From Spiro-02 sp034114085 (lineage in GTDB: Bacteria; Spirochaetota; Spirochaetia; Sphaerochaetales; Sphaerochaetaceae), in the NCBI GenBank assembly GCA_034114085.1, contig JAXEWB010000090.1:1-64000 (forward strand): DNA of 64,000 nucleotides. Reading direction: 5' to 3'. Below are positions 1 to 8,542 of this stretch, piece by piece. Made by a program: the position numbers and the translations under genes. A model generated the notes under the pieces. It searched no databases and was not told the DNA's origin. It was given only the letters and a program-made list of their open reading frames with translations. Positions within the stretch are counted from its first letter, which is position 1. Each line of letters starts with the position of its first letter.

Positions 1-1014
1 GCAATGGCGCCATAAAGCGGAACACATCCGCGCCGCATAATCCCGATAGACCTCGGACCCGGAAGTACCGGGCATGACCCGCGCCATCTCCAGCATGCCG
101 CAGGCGGCTATGGCCAATGCGGAGGAATCCCGAGGTTCATCGCTCGGGCCGGTGAAGTCAAAATCCCAGTATGGGATGCAATTCTCCGGCAGATGGGCGA
201 GGAAAAAGTCCAATACCCGCGTATATACGTCCAGCGATTCGTCATCCTTCAGATACCGGTACGCCAAAGCCGCGCCGTACACCCCCCAAGCCTGGCCACG
301 CGCCCAAGCGGAGCCGTCCCGGTAGCCTTGGGCGGTAACGCCCCGGACGGGAACGCCGGTCTCCGGGTCAAAAAAGTACGTGTGATACGTCGAATCGTCG
401 GATCTCAGCACATACTTGATCGCGGTGCGCAGATGTCTGGTGGCGATACCGGCGTATCGTTCGTCGCCCGTCTCGCCGCTCGCCCAATAGAGCAACGGCA
501 GGTTCAGCAGACAGTCGATGATCAACCGGTAGTTGTCCTTCGCCCCCAGCGGCCCCCACGCCTGAAGAAATTGGCCCTTCTCCTGAAAGCGGGAAACAAG
601 GTTGTCGGCGGCGAGCAGGGCGGCCTTCCGTCCTACTGGATTGCCGGTCAACTTGTAGGAAGCGACGCAGGAGGGGGAATACAGAAACCCCATGTCATGG
701 TGCTCAACGTCTATTTTCCGTTCAATACGGTCAAGGAAGCTTCCCACCTGCCACTGGGCGGCGTCAAGGAACGTCGGATCATGGGACATTTCATAGGAGA
801 GCCACAGCTCGCCAGTCCAGAAGCCGGTGGTCCATTCCACGTTCTCCGAAGGCGGCGTATAGAACCCGTTCACGCTGTGCGAATACTTGAACGCATGCGC
901 GAACTCCGGCAGACAACTTCGCGTCTGACGTATCCCGCCACGAATCGCCGCATCCAGACCAGCGCCTTTCAAGGGTACATAATTTCGCAACGGTAGTTCT
1001 TCCAGTTTCTTCAT
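1..1014 (-). CDS. Unsaturated glucuronyl hydrolase, GH88 (partial, 3' end outside window)
   Basis: Hydrolyses the terminal 4,5-unsaturated uronic acid left on oligosaccharides by polysaccharide lyases. The reading frame is open from the ATG at 1014 to base 1 (338 codons), so perhaps 40-60 C-terminal residues are missing. GH88 hallmarks can be read: WTTGFWTGELWLSYE and HHDMGFLYSPSC in the N-terminal half, RGQAWGVYGAALAYRYL, then PYWDFDF and RDSSALAIAACGMLE near the cut. There is no signal peptide, so it should act in the cytoplasm. Its ATG overlaps the TGA of the upstream sulfatase (ATGA), implying translational coupling. It is the last visible gene of the glycan operon and fits downstream of the heparinase-like lyase encoded further upstream. 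The family assignment is firm; the exact glycan is inference. Confidence 0.92.
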   Translation of the reverse strand, partial: MKKLEELPLRNYVPLKGAGLDAAIRGGIRQTRSCLPEFAHAFKYSHSVNGFYTPPSENVEWTTGFWTGELWLSYEMSHDPTFLDAAQWQVGSFLDRIERKIDVEHHDMGFLYSPSCVASYKLTGNPVGRKAALLAADNLVSRFQEKGQFLQAWGPLGAKDNYRLIIDCLLNLPLLYWASGETGDERYAGIATRHLRTAIKYVLRSDDSTYHTYFFDPETGVPVRGVTAQGYRDGSAWARGQAWGVYGAALAYRYLKDDESLDVYTRVLDFFLAHLPENCIPYWDFDFTGPSDEPRDSSALAIAACGMLEMARVMPGTSGSEVYRDYAARMCSALWRHC

Positions 1015-2423
1015 AGTCTGTTCTCCAATAGAAAGCCATCCTGCTGTTGCACGAGATAGCCTCTCAGTATTTCATCCCAGTCCTTGCAAACGGGATTGTC
1101 GGCCGGCAGCTCCGCACCGGCAAGCTGATACGGATCTTCAAGATTGTCATACAGGAAACGTCGTTGCGCAGTACCGGGAACAGTCCCGTTGTCCACGACA
1201 TAGGTATAGCGGAGGGTACGGATACCCCGCCAGCCAAAGCACCTGTTGTCCAGCCCGCGCTTCGTGTATTCCGCCACCATCGAGGGCATGCCGGGAACCA
1301 TGCAGAGGAATGCATGCTCCCGCACGGGACGGCCGGGCCGTTCGCCGCGGAACACCTTCGCATGACTCAGCCCCTCCACGGAATCAGGAATCGGTGCGCC
1401 CAGAAGCTCCAGCAACGTCGGCATATGGTCGCAACTGACCAGCAGCGTGTCGGTAACGCCGGAAACGACCTGCGGGCCCCGCACATACAGTGGAATCCTG
1501 ACGGACTCTTCCCACCAGACATTCTTACCGTATACCCCATGGGAACCCATGCAGTCGCCATGGTCGGCGGACAGCGCTACGATGGTATCATTCTCCAAGC
1601 CGTTCTCCTTCAGATATGAGAGAATCCGTCCGAACTGTTCATCGACACCGGAGACCGCGGCATAATACTCACGCCATGCCTTGCGGTACGCGGAGTCATC
1701 CCTCATGGCCCGCGGAACATTCTCACGGAACGATTCGCCCCCTTCGGGATACAGCCGGAGATACTTTTCAGGTACTTGGTCGTAGGGGGGATGAGGAGGG
1801 TTCCATGAGAGAAACAGGCAGAACGGCTTCGCGTCCTCCTGACCGGCGGAAGCGGCTTTCAACCGTTCCAAATAATCCAAAGTCACATCAGTCTCGTTCT
1901 CCACGGACCATTTGCCCGGCTTGAGCCGCTTGTCGGTATCCATCCAGTAGTGGGGGTCAAGATGATTGTCCATAGCGCCATAGGAATACCAAAAGTCGAA
2001 ATGATGCCGGCGATCCCCCGGCGGAGTATAGGCGTCCCAGTTCACCGCGCCGGAGGCGGGATTTCTATGGAAGTTCAGCTCGCTGGCGTCGAGATGCCAT
2101 TTGCCGATATAGGCGGTGGCGTACCCCTCGCCGTGCAGGACGTCGCTGATCAGCGTCTCCTGGTCGCGGAGCATCAGTTTGTCGTACAGGCCCGGCTTGC
2201 AATTCGTCCACATGCCGCAGGAAAGCGGATACTTGCCGGTCAGCAGCGCGGCGCGGTGGGGAGAACACAGCGGATATGTGCTGATCGCCTGGTCGCACCG
2301 CATCGACTCCCTGGCGAAGGCGTCTATGTTCGGGGTTAGTACGGAATCCTGACAAACGGCGCCAACGGCATGATAACGCCACTGGTCGGCGAAAATATAG
2401 AGCAGGTTCTTACGTTTCTTCAT
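1011..2423 (-). CDS. Type I sulfatase (Cys type)
   Basis: Removes sulfate esters from a carbohydrate. The 470-residue protein has the alkaline-phosphatase-like sulfatase fold: an N-terminal metal Asp (FADQ, residue 13), the formylglycine motif C-S-P-H-R at residues 53-57 followed by AALLTGKYP, and a late ALSADHGDCMGSHG metal segment. The Cys-type motif needs maturation to formylglycine, normally by a radical-SAM anSME in anaerobes; no such gene is in this window. There is no signal peptide, so the substrate is probably an imported oligosaccharide. It follows the other sulfatase by 94 bases and overlaps the GH88 gene by 4 bases. A weak AAGGA lies ahead of the ATG. The sugar and ring position attacked cannot be read from the sequence. 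Confidence 0.93.
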   Translation of the reverse strand: MKKRKNLLYIFADQWRYHAVGAVCQDSVLTPNIDAFARESMRCDQAISTYPLCSPHRAALLTGKYPLSCGMWTNCKPGLYDKLMLRDQETLISDVLHGEGYATAYIGKWHLDASELNFHRNPASGAVNWDAYTPPGDRRHHFDFWYSYGAMDNHLDPHYWMDTDKRLKPGKWSVENETDVTLDYLERLKAASAGQEDAKPFCLFLSWNPPHPPYDQVPEKYLRLYPEGGESFRENVPRAMRDDSAYRKAWREYYAAVSGVDEQFGRILSYLKENGLENDTIVALSADHGDCMGSHGVYGKNVWWEESVRIPLYVRGPQVVSGVTDTLLVSCDHMPTLLELLGAPIPDSVEGLSHAKVFRGERPGRPVREHAFLCMVPGMPSMVAEYTKRGLDNRCFGWRGIRTLRYTYVVDNGTVPGTAQRRFLYDNLEDPYQLAGAELPADNPVCKDWDEILRGYLVQQQDGFLLENRL

Positions 2424-2517
2424 CTCGGCAATCCTTCGTTATATTCTTTTTCTACATACCATATATATAGTTAATACCAACACACCATGGATGAACCAGT
2501 TTGTCGGCACCCCTTAC

Positions 2518-3990
2518 TTACCGCCCATGCCCCTCCAGGGGCTCAAAGCGCAGATCACGTCCTGGTTCCACCGACTTCGGCCATCGCTCGTAGCCCATGT
2601 CACGGTTCTTTACCGTCAGCAACCGGTTGAGCAGCAGCAAGGTCAGTTTCCATCGTATGCCGGCGTACCGTTCATCATCATACAGATTATTCCGCTCTCC
2701 GGGATCCTCAGCGAGATTGAACATCTGGCAAAGGTCGTCGCTGTACTGGCAGAGCTTCCAGTCCCCGGTACGGACCATCGCGCCAGGCCCAAGGCTCGTA
2801 GGCAGGAACGGGGCCTTCAGCCGCAACCCCTCCACCGGCACGGAACAAGTAGGGCCGCCACCCCCGGCTTCCACCAATACGGATGTTCTGCCGGGCACGG
2901 ATCCGTCGAGGATATCCCGGTAGACCGACTGCCCCACCATGCTTCTGGGGACGTCGATTTCCAAAGCCGTCAAGATGGTTGGGGCGAGATCCACCTCCTC
3001 TACAAGACCGGGGCAGGAACTTCCCGCGCCAAGCCCGCCGGGGAACCGCATGATGACCGGAATCCGTACCAACGGCTCATAGAACACGGGAATCTTATGC
3101 GTCATGCCGAAAGAGCCCAGCAGCTCGCCGTGGTCGCTCATGAACACGACAAGCGTATCATCGAGCAAGGACTCCGTCGCAAGGAACTGATACAGGCGGC
3201 CGACGCAATCATCCACATACCGGATCTGCCCCATGTAGGTGGCGATGGCTTTCTTCATGTCCCGCTCGGTGCAGAGGGACATCTCGGAATGGACGCGCCA
3301 CACCTCATTGCGCACAGGCTGCCGCTCCCTGTCATAATAGGTATCCGGCAATTCAACCGAATCAGGATCGAACAACGTCGCATATGGCCGGGGGCAGGTG
3401 TACGCGGGATGGGGATCCTGATAGTTGACCATGGCGAAAAACGGCCGATCGGCACGGTGCATGAAATCGATGGCCTCGTCGGTAAGCCGTCCGGTGATAT
3501 TGTACGGGTGGTCCTGCTCCAAAGGGAACGCCGAGAAGGAATGCTCATAGGAGGGATGGTCGTCGTAGTTGCCGAGGCAGATTTCATCCAATTCATCCCA
3601 GACCTCGCCAAGCCGCGAATAAGTGAACATATGGTTCTTGCCGAACATGCCGGTCCGGTATCCGGCCCGTTTGATCGAAGTGACAAGGTTCGGCACGTCC
3701 GGGCTGATGGTCGATCCATAGTTGCGGTGCCCATGTTCCCCGACATAGGTCGAAGTGACCAGGCTGATCCGGCTCGGCCCGCACAGCGGAGCGGCGCAAT
3801 AGCAGGATTCGAAACGAACCCCTTCTTTCGCCAACGCATCAATGTGCTTCGTTCCGATTGAAGGGTGCCCATAGCAACCAAGATAGTCGGCGCGCAATTG
3901 GTCGCAGACGACCAGCAACAGGTTCTTCCTCCGCACTTCGTCCCCTCCTGCATCTCCGGCACGCACAGAATCGTCTCCCGGCACGCTCAT
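2518..3990 (-). CDS. Type I sulfatase (Cys type), second paralogue
   Basis: A second sulfate-ester hydrolase of 490 residues, distinct in sequence from its neighbour, so likely acting on another sulfate position of the same glycan. Metal Asp30 lies in VVCDQLRADYLGC, and the formylglycine motif C-G-P-S-R is at residues 70-74. A VFMSDHGELLGSFG segment supplies the second metal site. The start at 3990 overlaps the lyase stop as ATGA, which supports it, although the first 20 residues are not part of the fold. No signal peptide is visible. It needs a formylglycine-generating enzyme encoded elsewhere. Confidence 0.92.
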   Translation of the reverse strand: MSVPGDDSVRAGDAGGDEVRRKNLLLVVCDQLRADYLGCYGHPSIGTKHIDALAKEGVRFESCYCAAPLCGPSRISLVTSTYVGEHGHRNYGSTISPDVPNLVTSIKRAGYRTGMFGKNHMFTYSRLGEVWDELDEICLGNYDDHPSYEHSFSAFPLEQDHPYNITGRLTDEAIDFMHRADRPFFAMVNYQDPHPAYTCPRPYATLFDPDSVELPDTYYDRERQPVRNEVWRVHSEMSLCTERDMKKAIATYMGQIRYVDDCVGRLYQFLATESLLDDTLVVFMSDHGELLGSFGMTHKIPVFYEPLVRIPVIMRFPGGLGAGSSCPGLVEEVDLAPTILTALEIDVPRSMVGQSVYRDILDGSVPGRTSVLVEAGGGGPTCSVPVEGLRLKAPFLPTSLGPGAMVRTGDWKLCQYSDDLCQMFNLAEDPGERNNLYDDERYAGIRWKLTLLLLNRLLTVKNRDMGYERWPKSVEPGRDLRFEPLEGHGR

Positions 3991-6089
3991 ACGGTGAACA
4001 CCTCCTGACGGGTTCCCTGCCGAACGATCACACTGCCGTACCCAAGAATATCACCCGCCCGCAACAGATCCACACCCTTGATGCATTGTTCCAGACAGAA
4101 TAGCACGGTCACGTCATCCCGTCCCGCGACATGAACGGTAAAAGCCCTCGCATCAGTTTCGGAAAACACCTTGCCGGTCGTGGCGCCGACAACGGGAACT
4201 TCTTCAACTAGAGAAAACGAACAGCGCCCTAAATCAGAGATGAGAACACTGGCTGTGTCCATACACTCGCAATTCGTACCACCGTCAGTAGCACAGATAC
4301 TATCAGTACATGCTCCGTCCACATCATCGCTCCGATCACGTTCGCCCTTGACGCAGCAGCTATCACGACCATCCGCATCATCAAGACTTCCACCAACGCG
4401 CACACCCCGGAGACTGTCATCGTCCAAGGAGGGACCGCCACAGGGCATGAGCTGGACGACCGTACAACGGGAAGCCCCATGCCCGACTGTGCTCCGCAAT
4501 TCAAGAGCCACGTTCTTTTCCAGAATATTATATCGTGGAGAGTAGGACGAAGGCGCCAACCTTGCCGACTCTTTTCCGTCGAACCACAAGAGCGCCCGGA
4601 CATCCCCGGTATCGAACCTGATGCATCCCGTTCCCAAATGGAGATAACCATCAGGGGAAAAATGGAAACTTCTCAGGCAATCATGTCCGTCTGCCCCGTG
4701 GAAGGTATCGAAAATCACCAGCAGACCTGAACCGAGCGACAATAGATGCCGTTGGACGAACATGGGGCGTCCGCCTTCCATATATCCCAAGGTGCCGCCG
4801 CAACAATAGCACCAATCGCCCCGCTCGACGAACTGCCGCTGAACCGCCACGGCCTTTTTGGAATACCCCCAGGAATCGGTAGTGGCAAACGAATCCATAC
4901 CGTCGAGAATGATGCCGTTATGGGCGAACCCGGACTTCAACGTCCTGCGCTCAACGGTATCCACATAGGTATACCGGCCGCTGTCAACGAGGATATCCCG
5001 ACCAAACCCGGACAGATCGACATGCAGCAGGTCGGCATGCCCGTGCCCGCTTCCCAGCGCGCCACAACGAAAATGAGTTACTGTGGCGTCCGGCCCCCAA
5101 CCGCTTCGCAAGTAATAATTGCCGCTTTCAGATAGGGCGACTGATGTATATGCGGGACCCATGACTTCCAGACTATCATATTCGGCTTGTTCCGCCGGAG
5201 GAAATGGAGGCTCCAATTGAGCGAGCCCACCGAATTTCAATACAGGATCACGGAACAGCAACGCACCTTCCGACAAAAGACCCCGTACCGAGGTATCGTC
5301 GGAATCGCTTTGGAGGAACTGTCGTCCGTCAGGTTTCATCGAAGCCAGCGTAGCGTGGCACATACGGCGGGCGGCTTCAGGAATCTCGTCGGGCAAACCA
5401 TGCCTATACCTGCGGGACAAACGGACATCCTGCATCAATGAACGGAGACATTCGGCATGGTACATGGGGGACTGCTCCCAATGCATTCCATCCGCCAGCA
5501 CCTGATACCCGACGCATTCAACGATCCGCCGGACGGCAAGTTCCTCGTACCGGGCGTCGCCAAGCCACAACGCGGCATGGTACAGTCCGCCATTGGAAAT
5601 CAACCCCCAGTTGGACAGCTTTGAGAACACCGTGTCCACCGAAGCAAGGAATTCGGCGTGTACCTGGACGGACATCCGCAACTGCGAAAGGAAACCGTCA
5701 TCCAGCATCCCGCTGGATTCCAACGGGGGCAGCGCCGCAAGCCAGTTGTCCACCCGAATCGCGCTGTCCAGGCTCCGCCAGCAGTTGCTCCCCCGATGAC
5801 TCCCATACGGGACGGAACCGATGAACGACAATATCAGGGAACAAGCCTTGGCAGCGTACCGCATGTCATCGGTGAGCTCATACGCATGCGCCAAATCCAA
5901 GATGAACCCGTGCCGGGACAACATGAAAGTCCATTCCGGATCATCATACGGTTGGTATTCCCAATCAATCGGTTCAGGGAGAACCTGGGGAATTGAAGTC
6001 GCCTCCATGTCCCAAGGGTTGTCGAACAGAAAAGTATTTTCAAGGACTCTCCGGGCGTTCAGCAGAATCCGGTCACGTTCTTGCAGCAT
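3987..6089 (-). CDS. Heparinase II/III-family polysaccharide lyase
   Basis: Probably cleaves a uronate-containing oligosaccharide by beta-elimination, giving the unsaturated ends that the GH88 enzyme removes. The 700-residue protein has an alpha-toroid N-terminal half (W/RSLDSAIRVDNWLAAL around 104-120; SNWGLISNGGLYHAALW at 159-175) and a beta-sandwich heparinase II/III C-terminal half with GHGHADLLHVDLSGFGRDILVDSGRYTY at 348-375. There is no secretion signal, so a cytoplasmic role is expected. Near residues 580-640 there is an unusual Asp/Cys-rich, low-complexity stretch not expected in the family. The start lies 6 bases after the GH95 stop. Substrate (heparan, chondroitin, alginate or other) cannot be decided from motifs. 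Confidence 0.87.
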   Translation of the reverse strand: MLQERDRILLNARRVLENTFLFDNPWDMEATSIPQVLPEPIDWEYQPYDDPEWTFMLSRHGFILDLAHAYELTDDMRYAAKACSLILSFIGSVPYGSHRGSNCWRSLDSAIRVDNWLAALPPLESSGMLDDGFLSQLRMSVQVHAEFLASVDTVFSKLSNWGLISNGGLYHAALWLGDARYEELAVRRIVECVGYQVLADGMHWEQSPMYHAECLRSLMQDVRLSRRYRHGLPDEIPEAARRMCHATLASMKPDGRQFLQSDSDDTSVRGLLSEGALLFRDPVLKFGGLAQLEPPFPPAEQAEYDSLEVMGPAYTSVALSESGNYYLRSGWGPDATVTHFRCGALGSGHGHADLLHVDLSGFGRDILVDSGRYTYVDTVERRTLKSGFAHNGIILDGMDSFATTDSWGYSKKAVAVQRQFVERGDWCYCCGGTLGYMEGGRPMFVQRHLLSLGSGLLVIFDTFHGADGHDCLRSFHFSPDGYLHLGTGCIRFDTGDVRALLWFDGKESARLAPSSYSPRYNILEKNVALELRSTVGHGASRCTVVQLMPCGGPSLDDDSLRGVRVGGSLDDADGRDSCCVKGERDRSDDVDGACTDSICATDGGTNCECMDTASVLISDLGRCSFSLVEEVPVVGATTGKVFSETDARAFTVHVAGRDDVTVLFCLEQCIKGVDLLRAGDILGYGSVIVRQGTRQEVFTV

Positions 6090-6095
6090 ATCGCA

Positions 6096-8393
6096 TCACC
6101 GTATCGTGTATTTCGTACCGGCGGCCCCTTCAAGCAGGAGATCGGAACCATCCCCGCCCAGACCGACGACTACGAGCTGTTTCGCAAAACCAAGCGTCAC
6201 GTCAAGCTTCGTGACCTTCCCATTCTCAAAGGCGAAGGAAACGAGATGCCCGCCCTTCGTCCGTAACGGTCCGATCCGCCCCGCCGTCCAACAGGCGGGA
6301 ACGGACGGCAACAGGTAGAGATGCCCGTCCCGGCATTGCATCAACGCCTCAAGGAACGCCGCCGTCCCGCCCAGATTCCCGTCGATCTGGAAGACCATCG
6401 GGGGATTCTCCACCGGCTTGTCGAACAGCAACGGATCGTCTTTCGGTTTGTCAGGCCGTTTTTTCAACGGATGATAATCGGGATGCAGATCCAGCAACGT
6501 CGTTGAGGAGAGATTGCCGATCAATGTCCTGAAACATTCGGATACCTTGTCAGGAGCCTGAAAACGGGCGAACAGACATGCGCTCCAAGCCCGGCTCCAT
6601 CCGGTATGCCCGCCGTCATGGGCAAGCCGGTATTCCAGGGACTTGCGGGCCGCAAGGAATTGAAGAACATTCCATTCAGGGGTGAATATGTCGCCGGGGA
6701 ACGCACCGAACAGATGGGAAAAATGCCGATGCCCTTTTTCCAGCTCGACTTTATCCTCATCGTCCCATTCCAGCAACCGTCCATCGCCCCCAATCCTGAA
6801 CGGAGGGAGCTTGTCAAAGATTCTCCGCCATGGAGCGTATGTCTTTTCAGGTATGTTGAGCAGTTTCGCGCTCTGTATGGCGATATCGAGAGCCATATGG
6901 GCGACCTGAACGTCCATGGCCGAAGATATGCACATGCTTACGGGAAAATAGCCGCATCCCTCGTACCGGTTCTCCGGCGACTGGCTGGGCATGAGCTGCG
7001 CCACGCCGTCTTCATCGAATTCCACATAGTCCTGGTAAAACGCCGCCACCTCCTGGAAAAACGGAAAAGCATAGTCGCGGAGGTATTCCAGATCGCCGGT
7101 ATGGAGAAAACTGTTCCAGAAATGCATCGTCAGCCAGCCGGCCCCGGAAATCCAGACGGCATAGTTGTAGGATTCAGGCGTTACATTCCGCCAGATATCG
7201 GAATTCAGCGGGAATACGACGCCGCGACAATCGTACAGCCGTTTCGCCGCCTCACGCGCCTTGGGCAACAGGGAAAGCACATAGTCCGTCATCTGCCTGG
7301 TATAGGAGTCAAGTCCAAGCGCATCGGTGAACCAGTAGTTCATCTGGAGATTGATGTTGAGATGATAGTCGCTGTTCCATTTCGGGTAGACGCAATGGTT
7401 CCATTTGCCCTGGAGATGCAACGGCAGTTTCGCCAACACAGAACCGCTCACCATGAGGTAAACACCGAAACGGGCATATAATGAGACGAGTTGGGCGTCA
7501 TCAGCCCCATCTCGGAATAATTCTTGTCTTTTATTTATGGAAAGCTGAGAAAGCTCCGCGGAACGCGAATCCTCGACGTCGAACGCCCAACGTCCCATGA
7601 TATCGGAGAACGCCACGGACTGGGACTCAGCCAGCGACCGGTAATCGTTTGAAAGCCCATGAGAAGTGAGTTCTGACTCAATCCCGCGCAATTCGGAACC
7701 TATGTTCGCAAGCACCGTGACATACGTGGCCTGCGATACAGCGAACCCGTCTGATATCGTGGACACACACCCATCGGTCAGAACCCCGCACGCCACCGAG
7801 TAGTTGACTCCCGCTCCCGCGTCAACGGACAATACGACGCTTTGCGTCTCCGTACTGATATCGTACCGACAAGAAACCCCTTCCCGAGCCTCCCTTGTCA
7901 CCGCCAACCGGGCGTTGAACGGATACGTGGAAATCCATCTTGCGGCGAAGATATCTTCCACGCAGTGGCAGAAGGCCGTAACGAACAGATTCTCCTTCCG
8001 ACTTGAGACAATCCCGTCCTTCAACGAAAGTTCACGCCGTACAAGCTCCTGACAATCATGGGACAAAACGATATCGCAGGCGGGTTGGAAAGAATCCATT
8101 CTCCGCGGCAATGGAGATATCCCGCCGTTGCCACCGAACGCGACGGCGGCCAGCGCGGTCGCCTTGAAATTCTCGCCCCGTTTCAAGTAGTCGCGGACAT
8201 ACGGCAGAAAGTGGGAACCGACCTCGCATTCCCGGTCCCTGAAATCCCCAGTCCACAGGTCTTCATGGTTGAGGCTGACGATATCCTTTGAACGGTCGCC
8301 CCAAAGCATTCCGGCCAGACGTCCGTTCCCAAAGGGAAGCCCATCCTCCCATTTCTCAGGGAGATTGTCAAACCACAAGGTGTCCATCATCAT
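6096..8393 (-). CDS. Glycoside hydrolase family 95 (alpha-L-fucosidase-like)
   Basis: Inverting exo-glycosidase removing alpha-linked L-fucose (some family members take L-galactose). Family motifs: LPFGNGRLAGMLWG near the N terminus, NINLQMNYWFTDALGLD in the (alpha/alpha)6 barrel, the PSQSPENRY segment near residue 470 that carries the catalytic acid Glu, and DGNLGGTAAFLEALMQ towards the C terminus. No signal peptide, so it acts on imported material. An in-frame TTG lies four codons upstream at 8405, directly against an AAAGGA; the ATG triplet cluster at 8393-8385 seems the more natural start. It lies between the binding-protein gene and the lyase, so fucose is predicted to decorate the glycan handled by this operon. 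Confidence 0.9.
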   Translation of the reverse strand: MMMDTLWFDNLPEKWEDGLPFGNGRLAGMLWGDRSKDIVSLNHEDLWTGDFRDRECEVGSHFLPYVRDYLKRGENFKATALAAVAFGGNGGISPLPRRMDSFQPACDIVLSHDCQELVRRELSLKDGIVSSRKENLFVTAFCHCVEDIFAARWISTYPFNARLAVTREAREGVSCRYDISTETQSVVLSVDAGAGVNYSVACGVLTDGCVSTISDGFAVSQATYVTVLANIGSELRGIESELTSHGLSNDYRSLAESQSVAFSDIMGRWAFDVEDSRSAELSQLSINKRQELFRDGADDAQLVSLYARFGVYLMVSGSVLAKLPLHLQGKWNHCVYPKWNSDYHLNINLQMNYWFTDALGLDSYTRQMTDYVLSLLPKAREAAKRLYDCRGVVFPLNSDIWRNVTPESYNYAVWISGAGWLTMHFWNSFLHTGDLEYLRDYAFPFFQEVAAFYQDYVEFDEDGVAQLMPSQSPENRYEGCGYFPVSMCISSAMDVQVAHMALDIAIQSAKLLNIPEKTYAPWRRIFDKLPPFRIGGDGRLLEWDDEDKVELEKGHRHFSHLFGAFPGDIFTPEWNVLQFLAARKSLEYRLAHDGGHTGWSRAWSACLFARFQAPDKVSECFRTLIGNLSSTTLLDLHPDYHPLKKRPDKPKDDPLLFDKPVENPPMVFQIDGNLGGTAAFLEALMQCRDGHLYLLPSVPACWTAGRIGPLRTKGGHLVSFAFENGKVTKLDVTLGFAKQLVVVGLGGDGSDLLLEGAAGTKYTIR

Positions 8394-8493
8394 GATCCCG
8401 TCCAATCCTTTGAATCAACTGCGAGGCGTGCGGTGACCAACGCCACTTCCGAACCATCTTCTGTCAGCCAAAACCGCCAACAGCCAGATATGA

Positions 8494-8528
8494 GACGGGG
8501 CCGCCGCCATGAACGCGACGGCCCCGTC
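8494..8528 (-). other. Strong intercistronic hairpin after the binding-protein gene
   Basis: A perfect 10-bp GC-rich stem (GACGGGGCCG / CGGCCCCGTC) with a 15-base loop, 15 bases past the stop of the solute-binding gene and upstream of the GH95 gene. No clear U-tract follows on the minus strand, so a partial terminator or 3' stabiliser that keeps binding-protein mRNA in excess is more likely than full termination. Confidence 0.75.
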
Positions 8529-8542
8529 GTTGCAATCAAAAA

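Noticed and set aside
2491..3861. 456-codon plus-strand frame
   Set aside because: Mirror of the second sulfatase; the sulfatase has catalytic motifs and coupling to neighbours.
6606..7481. 291-codon plus-strand frame
   Set aside because: Shadow of the GH95 gene.
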